From Betaproteobacteria bacterium (GTDB lineage: Bacteria > Pseudomonadota > Gammaproteobacteria > Burkholderiales > Thiobacillaceae), in contig JACRAU010000020.1 of the NCBI GenBank assembly GCA_016234655.1, forward strand, positions 1-64,000: DNA of 64,000 bases, read 5' to 3'. Numbering within the stretch: the stretch's first letter is position 1; every line of letters begins with the position of its first letter. This document shows positions 44,267-53,078 of the stretch, piece by piece. Below the pieces are notes generated by a model. That model had not been told where the DNA came from. It saw nothing but the letters and a program-made list of their open reading frames with translations, and searched no databases. Both the position numbers and the translations under genes were made by a program.

Positions 44267-44818
44267 ATGGCCCGGCTAGGAAGCGTCGATGCCGAAGGCT
44301 GGCTGGCCGGCGCAAGGCGCATCGTTTCGCCCAATTGCGATGCGCGGCCGGCGGCCGAGGTGCCGACGCTGCTGGTGATCCACAACATCAGCCTGCCGCC
44401 GGGCGAATTCGGCGGGCCGGGCGTGATCGAGCTGTTCACCAATCGCCTCGACCCGGCGCGGCATCCTTATTACGCGGCGATCCAGGGCCTCGAGGTCTCG
44501 GCCCATTTCTTTATTCGCCGCGATGGCGAGCCGATCCAGTTCGTGCCTTGCGGCAAGCGGGCCTGGCATGCCGGCGCGTCATGCTGGCAGGGGCGCGAGC
44601 GCTGCAACGATTTTTCGATCGGGGTGGAGCTGGAAGGCACCGATGACTTGCCGTTCACCGACGCGCAGTACGCCACCCTGGCGGAATTGGCGCGGGCCTT
44701 GCGCGCGGCCTATCCGGGCTTGATGGACGTTGCCGGCCATTCGGACATCGCGCCGGGGCGCAAGACCGACCCGGGGCCGCATTTCGATTGGGACGGATTC
44801 AGGCTGGCGTTGGGCTAG
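44267..44818 (+). CDS. ampD: 1,6-anhydro-N-acetylmuramyl-L-alanine amidase AmpD
   Basis: AmpD is the cytoplasmic zinc amidase of cell-wall recycling. The 183-aa protein has the zinc ligands in LLVIHNISLP (His near residue 36) and GHSDIAPGRKTDPGPHFDW (His and Asp). Typical segments are SAHFFIRRDGEPIQFVP, RAWHAGASCWQGRERCNDFSIGVELEG. The ATG at 44267 matches the family N-terminus. The track start lies 50 codons upstream, across the divergent antiporter gene. Confidence 0.95.
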   Translation: MARLGSVDAEGWLAGARRIVSPNCDARPAAEVPTLLVIHNISLPPGEFGGPGVIELFTNRLDPARHPYYAAIQGLEVSAHFFIRRDGEPIQFVPCGKRAWHAGASCWQGRERCNDFSIGVELEGTDDLPFTDAQYATLAELARALRAAYPGLMDVAGHSDIAPGRKTDPGPHFDWDGFRLALG

Positions 44819-44837
44819 GGCCGCCCGCCCTGGCTGC

Positions 44838-45632
44838 TCAAGCCTTGATGTCGATGAATGCCCCAAGCGTCGGATCGGGGCCACCCGCTGCGCCGCAGCC
44901 GGCCGGCGCGGTGCTTGCCGGATATTGCCCCTGCAAATGCCTGAGCCGGTTTTTTAGCAGGGCGGCGACGGTTTTCAGCAGCTGCCTCAGTTCTTCCAGC
45001 TTTCTCCTGAATTCGTTCTCGTCGTCGATTTTCCCTGCGCGCTGCGGCTGGGGCTCGGGGTCCGCGACGGGCACGGGGGCAGCCTCGGCCGTGGCGCTCT
45101 CGCCCGATGCCTTCGGGTCTTGCCCGGCGCGCTCTGCCTGCGCATTGGCTGCATCGGCGCCGGGGTTCGCGCCGGCCGTGCTTGGCAAGGGTGGCGCTGT
45201 TTCGCCGCCGGCGCTTGCGCCGAGGTTTTCCGCATGGGCCACCGCAGTGTTCGGCTCGCCGGTCGTGCTGTCGGCGGCAAGTTGGCGCAATTCGGCGGCG
45301 AGGCGTTTGAGTTCGGCCAGCGCGGCCTTCGCCGCGCGGGCGTCCATCAGGGGGATTTGCTTGAGCAGCATTTCGAGGCGCTGTTTTATCCGCCCGGCCT
45401 TTTCGCCCCGATTCTCCCGTTTGAGCTCGGCTGGGCTGCGCACCAGCTGGCGCAACTGCTTTTCGCTTTCGCTAAGGTCGTCGAGGCGTTTCTTTTGCGC
45501 TTCGTCCAGCTTGAACTGGTCGGCGGCATCGGCCAAGCTGAGCTTGCCCCTGTCCGCCGCCCGAGGGGCGGGACCATTTCGGGGCGCGAAATGAAAAACC
45601 GCCGCCAGATAAGCGCCAGAAACGACCTTCAT
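44838..45632 (-). CDS. Hypothetical Ala/Lys-rich coiled-coil protein
   Basis: I do not recognise this 264-aa protein. After MKVVSGAYLAAVFHFAPRNG comes a long charged helical region (KLDEAQKKRLDDLSESEKQLRQLVRS, KAALAELKRLAAELRQLAAD). It is followed by an Ala/Pro/Gly-rich linker and a second helix (EFRRKLEELRQLLKTVAALLKNRL). The end is low in complexity. There is no convincing signal peptide. A good SD (GGGAGGA) precedes the ATG at 45632, which supports it as a real gene. It sits between ampD and panD with no obvious functional tie. Confidence 0.65.
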   Translation of the reverse strand: MKVVSGAYLAAVFHFAPRNGPAPRAADRGKLSLADAADQFKLDEAQKKRLDDLSESEKQLRQLVRSPAELKRENRGEKAGRIKQRLEMLLKQIPLMDARAAKAALAELKRLAAELRQLAADSTTGEPNTAVAHAENLGASAGGETAPPLPSTAGANPGADAANAQAERAGQDPKASGESATAEAAPVPVADPEPQPQRAGKIDDENEFRRKLEELRQLLKTVAALLKNRLRHLQGQYPASTAPAGCGAAGGPDPTLGAFIDIKA

Positions 45633-45715
45633 AAATCCTCCCATGCCTTCTTATAAGTTTGTTCTCGGCATGGTTCGGGAAAAGCTGAGCAGCCGGCCGG
45701 GTGCCGGCGTGGGGT

Positions 45716-46096
45716 TCAGGCCGCTTGCGCGGGGATGTCGCTGCCGATGCGCTGGATGCGGTTGTCGGCGTCCACGTACACCAGCTTTGGCTGGTAGCGG
45801 GTCAGTTCGATCTCGTTGTATACGGCATAGGTGGCGATGATCAGCACGTCGCCGACGGCGGCCTTGTGCGCCGCCGCGCCGTTCACCGAGATCATGCCGC
45901 TGCCGCGCTCGCCGCGAATAGCATAGGTGGTGAAGCGCTCGCCGTTGCTGACGTTGTAGACCTGGATTTGCTCGTATTCGCGGATATCCGCCGCATCGAG
46001 CAGGTTTTCGTCGATGGCGCAGGAACCTTCGTATTCCAGTTCCACGGCGGTCGTGCGCACGCGGTGCAGCTTGGATTTGAGCAGGGTCCGTTGCAT
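45716..46096 (-). CDS. panD: Aspartate 1-decarboxylase
   Basis: PanD makes beta-alanine for pantothenate and depends on a self-generated pyruvoyl group. The 126-aa proenzyme [29 protein letters not shown] has the Gly-Ser processing site intact in EGSCAID. It continues with [18 protein letters not shown] and [17 protein letters not shown]. It is 33 bases downstream of panC on the same strand, making panB-panC-panD a pantothenate operon. Confidence 0.97.
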   Translation of the reverse strand: MQRTLLKSKLHRVRTTAVELEYEGSCAIDENLLDAADIREYEQIQVYNVSNGERFTTYAIRGERGSGMISVNGAAAHKAAVGDVLIIATYAVYNEIELTRYQPKLVYVDADNRIQRIGSDIPAQAA

Positions 46097-46129
46097 TGGC
46101 GGCAGGCTAATCCGTTGAAAGGGCAGTGA

Positions 46130-46960
46130 TTATACCCTATTCGACACGGCCTCGATGTTGTCGATCAGGCGGGTGGCGCCCAGCCGGGCGGCGGCCAGCA
46201 CGACCAGGTTAGTTTCCTCGCCCTGCGGGGGCAATAGCGTGGCCCGGCTGCGCACCGCGACGTAGTCCACGGCCCAACCATGGACTTGCAAAGTGGCGGT
46301 GGCCTGGGCCTCGATCTGGGCAAAATCGGTGCTACCCAGTTGCGCGGCGGCGGCCCGCAAGACGGCATGGAGACGCGGCGCCTCGGCCCGTTCGGCGGGC
46401 GACAGATAAGCGTTGCGCGAGGACAGGGCCAGTCCGTCCTCGGCCCGCACCGTCTCGCCTTCGACGATCTGGATCGGCAGGTTGAACTGGCGCGCCAGGC
46501 CCTTGAGGATGAACAGTTGCTGGTAGTCCTTCTTGCCGAACACGGCATATCTGGGCTGCACGATGTTGAACAGCTTCAGCACCACGGTGGCGACGCCTTG
46601 GAAGTGGCCGGGCCGCTGCGCGCCGCATAGCTCGCCGGCCAGGGGCGGCAGGACTTGGAAGGTCTGCGGCTCCGGGTACATTTCGGCGGCGCTAGGCGCG
46701 AACACGATGTCGGTGCCGACGGCCGCGAGTTGCGCGCAATCGGCGTCGAGCGTGCGCGGGTAGTGTTCGAAATCCTCGCTGGCGCCGAATTGCAGCGGGT
46801 TGACGAAGATGCTGGCCACCACCGGGCGGCCGGCCTGCTTCGCCTGTTCGGCCAGGGCGATATGGCCGGCATGCAGGTTGCCCATGGTCGGCACGAAGGC
46901 GGTTTCGGTCTCGCCGCGCAGTGCCGCGCGCAGCTCGGCCACGCTATGGATGAGGCGCAT
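46130..46960 (-). CDS. panC: Pantothenate synthetase
   Basis: PanC ligates pantoate and beta-alanine with ATP. The 276-aa protein has the nucleotide-binding FVPTMGNLHAGH (HIGH-like), FVNPLQFGASEDFEHYPR, GKKDYQQLFILK and LALSSRNAYLSPAER. Its ATG at 46960 overlaps the panB stop (ATGA), so the track ORF, which starts in panB in another frame, is too long. Confidence 0.97.
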   Translation of the reverse strand: MRLIHSVAELRAALRGETETAFVPTMGNLHAGHIALAEQAKQAGRPVVASIFVNPLQFGASEDFEHYPRTLDADCAQLAAVGTDIVFAPSAAEMYPEPQTFQVLPPLAGELCGAQRPGHFQGVATVVLKLFNIVQPRYAVFGKKDYQQLFILKGLARQFNLPIQIVEGETVRAEDGLALSSRNAYLSPAERAEAPRLHAVLRAAAAQLGSTDFAQIEAQATATLQVHGWAVDYVAVRSRATLLPPQGEETNLVVLAAARLGATRLIDNIEAVSNRV

Positions 46961-47730
46961 CAGGCGACGGGGAATTCGCCGGCCTTCACCGCCTCGACAT
47001 AGGCGCGCACGGCGGCCTCGATGCCGGCGGCGCCGAGCATGAAGTTCTTGGCGAAGCTGGGCGGCTGTTCGGTGAGACCGAGGATGTCGTGCAGAACCAG
47101 AACCTGTGCCGAACAATCCGGCCCGGCGCCGATGCCGATGGTGGGGATGCTCAGCTGCTCGCTCGCCTTGCGCGCCAGCGCGGCGGGGATGGCCTCGAGC
47201 AGTAGCATCTGCGCGCCGGCGGCCTGCAAGGCGAGGGCGTCGTCGAGCAATTGCCGTGCGCCGGCCTCGTCCTTGGCCTGCATCCGATAGCCGCTGGCGT
47301 TGACCGATTGCGGCAGCAGGCCGAGATGGGCGCAGACCGGCACGCCGCGCGCGACCAGAAAGGCGACGGTATCGCACATCACCGCGCCGCCTTCGAGCTT
47401 GACCATATTGGCTCCGGCGCTCAGCAAGCGGACGGCGCTGGCGAAGGCCTGTTGCGGGCTCTCCTGATAGCTGCCGAAGGGCAGGTCGGCCATGATGAAG
47501 GCCTTATCCGCGCCGCGGGCGACGGCCTCGGTGTGGTAGACCATTTGATCGAGGGAAACGGCCAGGGTGGTGTCGTGGCCCTGCACGGTCATGCCGAGCG
47601 AGTCGCCGACCAAGAGGATGTCGACGCCGGCGCGCGCGAGGATGCGCGCGAAGCTCGCGTCGTAGCAGGTCAATACCGCGAGTTTTTCGCCTTGGGCCGT
47701 TTTTGCCAGCAACTGAGGTAGAAACATCAT
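46960..47730 (-). CDS. panB: 3-methyl-2-oxobutanoate hydroxymethyltransferase
   Basis: PanB makes ketopantoate from 2-oxoisovalerate and methylene-tetrahydrofolate. The 256-aa TIM barrel contains VLTCYDASFARILARAGVDILLVGDSLGM (metal Asp), HTEAVARGADKAFIMADLPFGS and AHLGLLPQSVN. Its later segments are LLLEAIPAALA and IGIGAGPDCSAQVLVLHDILGL. It is translationally coupled both to the upstream kinase gene (4-base overlap) and to panC. Confidence 0.97.
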   Translation of the reverse strand: MMFLPQLLAKTAQGEKLAVLTCYDASFARILARAGVDILLVGDSLGMTVQGHDTTLAVSLDQMVYHTEAVARGADKAFIMADLPFGSYQESPQQAFASAVRLLSAGANMVKLEGGAVMCDTVAFLVARGVPVCAHLGLLPQSVNASGYRMQAKDEAGARQLLDDALALQAAGAQMLLLEAIPAALARKASEQLSIPTIGIGAGPDCSAQVLVLHDILGLTEQPPSFAKNFMLGAAGIEAAVRAYVEAVKAGEFPVA

Positions 47731-48368
47731 GCCCCCCGGTTGAAGAATTCCCGCGTGCCGCGCATCTCGCCGATCCGTTGGAACAGCAATTCGAAGTCCT
47801 CGTCGCTGTCGGCGAAGTTGAGCCGTTCGCTGTTGACGATGAGCAGCGGCGCCGCGTCGTAATGATAAAAGAATTCGGTATAGAGCCGGGCCAGTTCGGC
47901 CAGATAGCCCTCGTTCATGCCCTGCTCGTATTGTATGCCGCGCCGGCGCACGCGCTGGCTCAGCGTGGCGGGCGAGGCCTGGAGGTAGATCACCAGGTCG
48001 GGGCTGGGGGCTTGCGGCCGCAGGTCGGCGTAGAGCTTTTGATATAGCCGGAACTCGGCGTCGTCCAGATTGAGCCGGGCGAACAGCATGTCCTTGTCGA
48101 TCAAGTAGTCGGCCACCTTCGGCCCGGCGAACAGATCGTCCTGCGAGACATGGCGAATCTGCTCCGCGCGCGACAGCAGGAAGAATAACTGCGCGGCCAG
48201 GGCATAGCGCCGCTTGTCTTCGTAGAAGCGGGCGAGGAAGGGATTGTCCTCGGCCTGCTCCAGGATCAGCTCGGCTTGCAGGCGTTGGCCCAGGCGGCGG
48301 GCCAGGCTGGTCTTGCCCGCGCCGATGGGGCCTTCGACGACGACATAGCGCGGGGCTTTCAAGGGCAT
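47727..48368 (-). CDS. Deoxynucleoside kinase family protein
   Basis: The 213-aa protein belongs to the deoxyadenosine/deoxycytidine/deoxyguanosine kinase family. The P loop is VVEGPIGAGKTSLARRL, followed by LILEQAEDNPFLARFYEDKRRYALAAQ, a DRS-like region (LIDKDMLFARLNLDDAEFRLY) and a lid RVRRRGIQYEQG. It sits between folK and panB, as in many betaproteobacteria, where it may supply a nucleotide or cofactor-salvage step. The ATG at 48368 is chosen because the track's 33 extra codons come from the overlapping folK region. Confidence 0.9.
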   Translation of the reverse strand: MPLKAPRYVVVEGPIGAGKTSLARRLGQRLQAELILEQAEDNPFLARFYEDKRRYALAAQLFFLLSRAEQIRHVSQDDLFAGPKVADYLIDKDMLFARLNLDDAEFRLYQKLYADLRPQAPSPDLVIYLQASPATLSQRVRRRGIQYEQGMNEGYLAELARLYTEFFYHYDAAPLLIVNSERLNFADSDEDFELLFQRIGEMRGTREFFNRGA

Positions 48369-48865
48369 GCGGACAGGATGGCGTGGGCCGGCGCCAGCTT
48401 GCGCAGGTCGCTGGTATCGGTGTTGTGCAGGGCCGCGGCGGCGGGGCCGACGCCGGGGATGAGGCAATCGGGCGCGATCTCGACCAGCGGCGCCAGCACG
48501 AAGGCGCGTTCGTGCATGCGCGGATGCGGCAGGGTCAGCCCCGGCTCGTGCATGACCAGGCCGTCGTATAACAGCAGGTCGAGGTCCAACGTGCGCGGCG
48601 CGTTGCGGAACTCGCGCCGGCGGCCGTGGCGCTGCTCGATCGCCAGCAGTTCGTCGAGCAGTTGTCGCGGCGACAGCGCGGTTTCGATCAGCGTGACGGC
48701 GTTGATGAAATCGGGCTGCTCGGTATAGCCCACCGGCTTGGTCAGATACAGCGCGGAACGTGCGACCAGCCGCGTCTGCGCCAGCCGCGCCAGTTCCGGA
48801 AAGGCGCGCTCGACCTGATCGGCCGGGTCGTCGAGGTTGGCGCCGAGGGCGACGAAGGCCTGCAC
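48359..48865 (-). CDS. folK: 2-amino-4-hydroxy-6-hydroxymethyldihydropteridine pyrophosphokinase
   Basis: FolK activates the pterin for folate synthesis. The 168-aa product has QAFVALGANLDDPADQVERAF, SALYLTKPVGYTEQPDFINAV and the signature RNAPRTLDLDLLLYDG. HPRMHERAFVLAPL follows. No ATG fits; the GTG at 48865 gives the family N-terminus, and a TTG at 48877 is an alternative. It overlaps or abuts the pcnB stop and overlaps the downstream kinase start. Confidence 0.94.
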   Translation of the reverse strand: MQAFVALGANLDDPADQVERAFPELARLAQTRLVARSALYLTKPVGYTEQPDFINAVTLIETALSPRQLLDELLAIEQRHGRRREFRNAPRTLDLDLLLYDGLVMHEPGLTLPHPRMHERAFVLAPLVEIAPDCLIPGVGPAAAALHNTDTSDLRKLAPAHAILSACP

Positions 48866-48869
48866 CGGC

Positions 48870-50219
48870 TTAAGCAAGATTCGGCGTCCCTTCGTCGGCC
48901 CGCTTCTTCGGGCCGCGCCGGCGACGGCGCTTGGCCTCGCCGGTCTTGGCCGGTTGCAGCATCGCGGCGCGTTCGGCTTCATTGGCATCCTGGAAGCGGG
49001 TCCACCAGTCGGCCAGCTCTTGCGGCGCATCGCCGCCCTTGGAGCGGATCAGCAGGAAGTCGTAGCCGGCGCGGAAACGCGGATGCGTGAGCAGACGGTA
49101 AGGCCGCGCGCCGCTACGCTGCTCGAAGCGCGGTTGCAGCGACCATATCTCCTTGATCGTGCCGTCGAAGCGGCGGGGGAAGGCGAGGGTGTCGCGCTGC
49201 TGTTCCAGCGCCTGGTCCATGGCGGCGAACAAGGCGGCCTGGGCCGGCTCGCCCCGGTCTTGCAGCTTGTGCCAGGCGGCGTTCATGTCGAACCAGAGCA
49301 GGCAGGCGATCAGGAAGGCGGGCGAGGCGGATTGCTCGTTGCGCACGCGCTCGTCGGTATCGTGCAGAGCGGCATGCAGGAAGGCCTTGCGCGCCGGGTC
49401 GTCGAGCAGCGCGTCGAGCATCGGGAAGATGCCGTGATGCAGGCCCTCGGCGCGCAATTGGTGGATGCCGCGCTCGGCGTGGCCGGACAGCAAGAGCTTG
49501 ATCATCTCGTCGAACAGGCGCGCGGCCGGGATGCGTTCGAGCAGCGGCGCCAGCTTGGCGATGGGCGCGCGCGTGGCCGGGTCGATACGGAATTCGAGCT
49601 TGGCGGCGAAGCGGGCCGCGCGCAGCATGCGCACCGGGTCTTCGCGGTAGCGCGCCTCGGGGTCGCCGATCATGCGCAGCACGCGTTTCTTGGCGTCGGC
49701 CACGCCGCCGTGGCTATCCCAGATTTCCTCGTTTTCCGGGTCGTAGTACAGGGCGTTGACCGTGAAGTCGCGCCGGGCGGCGTCCTCGGTCTGGCTGCCG
49801 AACACGTTGTCGCGCAGGATCAGGCCGTCCTCGGCCGTCACCCGGTCCTCGTCCGCCTCGGGTTCGCCTTGGCTGGCGCGGAAGGTGGTGACCTCGATGG
49901 TGTCGGCGCCGCAGTAGACATGCACGATCTGGAAGCGGCGGCCGATGATGCGCGAACGGCGGAAGCACTGGCGCACTTCTTCCGGCGTCGCATCGGTGGC
50001 GATGTCGAAGTCCTTGGGCTCGCGCTCGATCAAGAGGTCGCGCACGGCGCCGCCGACGACGAAGGCGGCATAGCCGTGGTCATTGAGCGTGCGAGTGACC
50101 TTGAGCGCGCAAGGATGGATATGTTCGCGCCGGATGCCGTGGCGGGCAAGGGGCAGGATGGTCGGTTTGCCGCCGCCGGAACTGCCGCCGAAGACTTTAC
50201 TGATCAGGCGGCGAATCAT
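48870..50219 (-). CDS. pcnB: Poly(A) polymerase I
   Basis: PcnB adds 3' poly(A) tails that promote mRNA decay. The 449-aa protein has the class II nucleotidyltransferase head with ALKVTRTLNDHGYAAFVVGGAVRDLLIEREPKDFDIATDA (GG and DxD motifs). RRDFTVNALYYD and RYREDPVRMLRAARFAAKLEF follow. A basic C-terminal tail ends KRRRRRGPKKRADEG. This length and Arg-rich end favour PcnB over the CCA-adding enzyme. The ATG at 50219 fits MIRRLISKVFGG. folK follows in the same operon. Confidence 0.94.
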   Translation of the reverse strand: MIRRLISKVFGGSSGGGKPTILPLARHGIRREHIHPCALKVTRTLNDHGYAAFVVGGAVRDLLIEREPKDFDIATDATPEEVRQCFRRSRIIGRRFQIVHVYCGADTIEVTTFRASQGEPEADEDRVTAEDGLILRDNVFGSQTEDAARRDFTVNALYYDPENEEIWDSHGGVADAKKRVLRMIGDPEARYREDPVRMLRAARFAAKLEFRIDPATRAPIAKLAPLLERIPAARLFDEMIKLLLSGHAERGIHQLRAEGLHHGIFPMLDALLDDPARKAFLHAALHDTDERVRNEQSASPAFLIACLLWFDMNAAWHKLQDRGEPAQAALFAAMDQALEQQRDTLAFPRRFDGTIKEIWSLQPRFEQRSGARPYRLLTHPRFRAGYDFLLIRSKGGDAPQELADWWTRFQDANEAERAAMLQPAKTGEAKRRRRRGPKKRADEGTPNLA

Positions 50220-50384
50220 GGATGAGCGATGCCGGCCGGGCCGGGGTTGTCGAGGAATAGGCGCATGCTGCTGCCACGTTGGCTTGGAATCGCGCATTAT
50301 ACACGCGGCCGAATGTCGCACGGCTTGCCCTGGCGGTGGCTGGGCCAGTACAGTAGCGCCATTCGCCACAACGAGGAATTGCCA

Positions 50385-50990
50385 GTGTTAGCCCTAATCG
50401 AAGCCGCCGGCTGGCCGATCTGGCCATTGATTTTCGCGTCGATCATCGCCTTGGCCATCATCTTCGAGCGCTTCTATAGCCTGCGCCAGAATCAAATCGT
50501 GCCGCCGCGCCTGCTCGATCAGACCTTGGAAACCTTGCGCCGGCAAGGGGTGACGTCGGAGGTGCTGCGCATCCTGGCCGAGAGCTCGCCCTTGGGCCGC
50601 ATCTTCGCCGCCGGGCTGAAGAACCTGAACAGCAGCCGCGAGGTGATGAAGGAGTCGCTGGAGGAGGCGGGTCGCGCGGTGGCGCATCACCTCGAACGCT
50701 ACTTGACCACGCTCGGCACCATCGCCGCGGTCGCGCCCCTGCTCGGCTTGCTCGGCACCGTGGTCGGCATGGTCGAGATATTCGGTTCGCAGTCGCCCAC
50801 CGGCAGCAATCCGGCGGTCTTGGCGCACGGCATCTCGGTGGCGCTCTACAATACGGCCTTCGGCCTGATCGTCGCCATTCCCAGTCTGATCTTCCATCGC
50901 TTCTTTCGCGGCAAGGTCGAGGCGCTCTTGGTCGAAATGGAGCAGGAAGCGATCAAGCTGGTCGAGATCGTGCACGGCGAGCGCAAATGA
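50385..50990 (+). CDS. exbB: MotA/TolQ/ExbB proton channel family protein
   Basis: The 201-aa inner-membrane protein has three hydrophobic segments (WPIWPLIFASIIALAIIF, TLGTIAAVAPLLGLLGTVVGMVEIF, GISVALYNTAFGLIVAIPSLIF) with the family proton-channel signature. It pairs with the adjacent exbD gene to energise outer-membrane transport or a related process. The GTG at 50385, preceded by GAGGAA, gives the family start, whereas the track ORF extends 52 codons upstream. The four-base overlap with exbD implies coupled translation. Confidence 0.92.
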   Translation: MLALIEAAGWPIWPLIFASIIALAIIFERFYSLRQNQIVPPRLLDQTLETLRRQGVTSEVLRILAESSPLGRIFAAGLKNLNSSREVMKESLEEAGRAVAHHLERYLTTLGTIAAVAPLLGLLGTVVGMVEIFGSQSPTGSNPAVLAHGISVALYNTAFGLIVAIPSLIFHRFFRGKVEALLVEMEQEAIKLVEIVHGERK

Positions 50991-51409
50991 ATTTTCAACG
51001 CGGGCACCACCGGGAGAACCCCGAGATCAACCTGATCCCCTTGATCGATGTGTTGCTGGTCATCCTGATCTTCTTGATGGTGACCACGACCTACGCCCGC
51101 TTTTCCGAGTTGCAGATCAATCTGCCGCAAGCCGAGGGCGAGACCGCCAAGGAGCAACCGGCGAAGATCGAGGTCGATATCGATACGGCGGGCAACTATA
51201 CGGTCAATAACGTCAAGCTTTCCGCCGCTGGCGTCGAGCAATTGGCCGAGGCCCTGACCCGTGCCGCGAATGGCGCCAAGGAACCGGTCGTGGTGATCAG
51301 CGCCGACGGCGGGGCCAGCCATCAATCGGTGATCCGCGTGATGGATGCCGCCCGGCGCGTGGGGTATGGCCGGGTCACCTTCGTCACCCAAGTCTCGGCC
51401 AACGAGTAG
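50987..51409 (+). CDS. exbD: ExbD/TolR family protein
   Basis: The 140-aa protein has a short basic cytoplasmic start, one membrane helix with the conserved Asp (INLIPLIDVLLVILIFLMVTTTY) and a periplasmic domain. It is the partner of the upstream ExbB. The position before lpxK is a standard betaproteobacterial order, so the complex may serve TonB-type energy transfer. Confidence 0.94.
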   Translation: MNFQRGHHRENPEINLIPLIDVLLVILIFLMVTTTYARFSELQINLPQAEGETAKEQPAKIEVDIDTAGNYTVNNVKLSAAGVEQLAEALTRAANGAKEPVVVISADGGASHQSVIRVMDAARRVGYGRVTFVTQVSANE

Positions 51410-51410
51410 T

Positions 51411-52406
51411 ATGGAGCGGCTGGCGCGCTGCTGGTATCGCGCTTGTCCCTGGCGGTTTCTGCTGGCCCCGCTTTCCCTGATTTTTCTTGCCTTGGTGACG
51501 CTGCGTCGTTGGGCCTATCGCTTGGGTTGGCTGCGCGTCACGCGTTTGCATGTGCCGGTCGTGGTCGTCGGCAACATCACGGCCGGTGGCACCGGCAAGA
51601 CGCCGTTGGTGATCTGGCTCGTCGAGCGCTTGCGCCAGGCGGGTTACCGCCCCGGCATCGTGAGCCGGGGTTACGGCGGCAGGGCGAAGGCCGCCGCGCC
51701 GGTGCGGCCGGATAGCGATCCCGCCGCCGTCGGCGACGAACCGGTATTGTTGGCGCAACGTTGCGCCTGCCCGGTGTGGGTGGGCCGGCGCCGGGCCGAA
51801 GCGGCGCAGCGCTTGTTGGCCTTCCATCCCGAGGTCGACGTGATCTTGTCGGACGATGGTTTGCAGCACCATGCCCTGGGCCGCGACCTTGAGCTGGTCG
51901 TGGTCGACGGCGAGCGCGGCTTCGGCAATGGTTGGCTGCTGCCGGCCGGCCCCTTGCGCGAGCCGCGCGCGCGTTTGCGCTCGGTAGACGCCGTCGTGGT
52001 CAACGGCGGGCAGAACCTGGCGCGGATGCCGGCGCCGCAATTCGGCATGGTCTTGGCCGCGAGGCGGTTTTGGAAGCTGGGGCAGCCCGAACAGGCGGTC
52101 GAGCCGGCGCGATTCGCCGGCCGTGCCGTGCAGGCCGTGGCCGGCATCGGCAACCCGGAGCGTTTCTTTCATACGCTACGACAGTTCGGTATCCGGGCCG
52201 AGCCGCATGCCCTATCGGATCACCACCGTTATCGTGCCGCGGACATTCCCGCCGGCACGGTCTTGATGACCGAGAAGGATGCCGTCAAATGCGCGAGGTT
52301 TGGTTTGCCCGATGCCTGGGCGCTGGCGGTTGACGCCGAGGTCGCAATGGGTCTAGAAAAAATGATTCTCGAAAGGATAAATCGACATGGACACAAAGCT
52401 CATTGA
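51411..52406 (+). CDS. lpxK: Tetraacyldisaccharide 4'-kinase
   Basis: LpxK phosphorylates the lipid A disaccharide at the inner membrane. The 331-aa protein has an N-terminal membrane helix ([16 protein letters not shown]) and the P loop [19 protein letters not shown]. Further motifs are [43 protein letters not shown] and LMTEKDAVK. The ATG at 51411 is used; it follows the exbD stop by one base. The end overlaps the Trm112 gene by 20 bases. Confidence 0.96.
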   Translation: MERLARCWYRACPWRFLLAPLSLIFLALVTLRRWAYRLGWLRVTRLHVPVVVVGNITAGGTGKTPLVIWLVERLRQAGYRPGIVSRGYGGRAKAAAPVRPDSDPAAVGDEPVLLAQRCACPVWVGRRRAEAAQRLLAFHPEVDVILSDDGLQHHALGRDLELVVVDGERGFGNGWLLPAGPLREPRARLRSVDAVVVNGGQNLARMPAPQFGMVLAARRFWKLGQPEQAVEPARFAGRAVQAVAGIGNPERFFHTLRQFGIRAEPHALSDHHRYRAADIPAGTVLMTEKDAVKCARFGLPDAWALAVDAEVAMGLEKMILERINRHGHKAH

Positions 52407-52569
52407 TTTGCTGGTCTGCCCCTTGTGCAAGGGTCCGCTGGTCTATCTGAAAGAGGCGCAGGAACTGGTCTGCAAGGCGGACCGTCTGGCCTTCCCGATT
52501 CGCGACGGCATCCCGGTCATGCTGGAAGACGAGGCCCGCCGCTTGGCCGAGACCGAAGAGATCGCTTGA
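52387..52569 (+). CDS. Trm112/YcaR family protein
   Basis: The 60-aa zinc-ribbon-like protein [51 protein letters not shown] matches the Trm112 family in sequence and length. One Cys pair (CPLC) is present and a single later Cys remains. Its partner is not known in bacteria. It starts inside the end of lpxK (GATAAATCGACATG). In related genomes kdsB follows, but here fliJ does. Confidence 0.9.
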   Translation: MDTKLIDLLVCPLCKGPLVYLKEAQELVCKADRLAFPIRDGIPVMLEDEARRLAETEEIA

Positions 52570-52573
52570 TGCC

Positions 52574-53035
52574 ATGGCGCGTTTCGGCCTGCAACCGCTG
52601 CTAGAGCATTCGCAGCACCGCTTGGAGGCCGCCGAGCGGCTGTTGCGCATGCTCAGGCGCAAGCAGGACGAGGCGAAACAACAATTGGATCGGCTCTACC
52701 AGTTCCAGGGCGAGTATCAGGCGCGCCTGCGCCAGTCGACCGCCTCCGGCATGGGCATCCAGCAATTGCGCGAATACCAGAGCTTTCTGGTCAAGGTACA
52801 GGGCGCGATCGATCACCAGAGCCGCGAACTGCACCTCGCCGGTCAGCGCTGGGAGATGGCGCATAAGCAGTGGCTGGAGCAGCGCCAGAAGGTCAAGGCC
52901 TATGAAACCTTGGCCGAGCGCCATCGGACGGCGGAGACCCGCCGTGTGGAGCGGCACGAACAAAAACTCACCGATGAGCGCGCCAATGCCCGGCGGACAG
53001 AGCCGGCCGAGGAGGAGGACGGCGGGCTGGCATAA
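52574..53035 (+). CDS. fliJ: Flagellar export protein FliJ
   Basis: The 153-aa coiled-coil protein MARFGLQPLLEHSQHRLEAAERLLRMLRRKQDEAKQQLDRLYQFQ... is the FliJ stalk. FliJ connects the FliI ATPase to FlhA in the type III export apparatus. It is helical and charged throughout, with a short acidic end. It opens the fliJ-K-L-M-N-O-P-Q-R run. The usual neighbours fliFGHI are not upstream in this window. It starts five bases after the Trm112 stop. Confidence 0.9.
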   Translation: MARFGLQPLLEHSQHRLEAAERLLRMLRRKQDEAKQQLDRLYQFQGEYQARLRQSTASGMGIQQLREYQSFLVKVQGAIDHQSRELHLAGQRWEMAHKQWLEQRQKVKAYETLAERHRTAETRRVERHEQKLTDERANARRTEPAEEEDGGLA

Positions 53036-53078
53036 GGCTTGCTTTATTTCTGCCATCGCAACCCAAGCGGATACAGTC

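Noticed and set aside
50296-50301. TATAAT on the minus strand as a pcnB promoter
   Set aside because: No -35 sequence is found at 16-18 bases, so it is not reported as a promoter.
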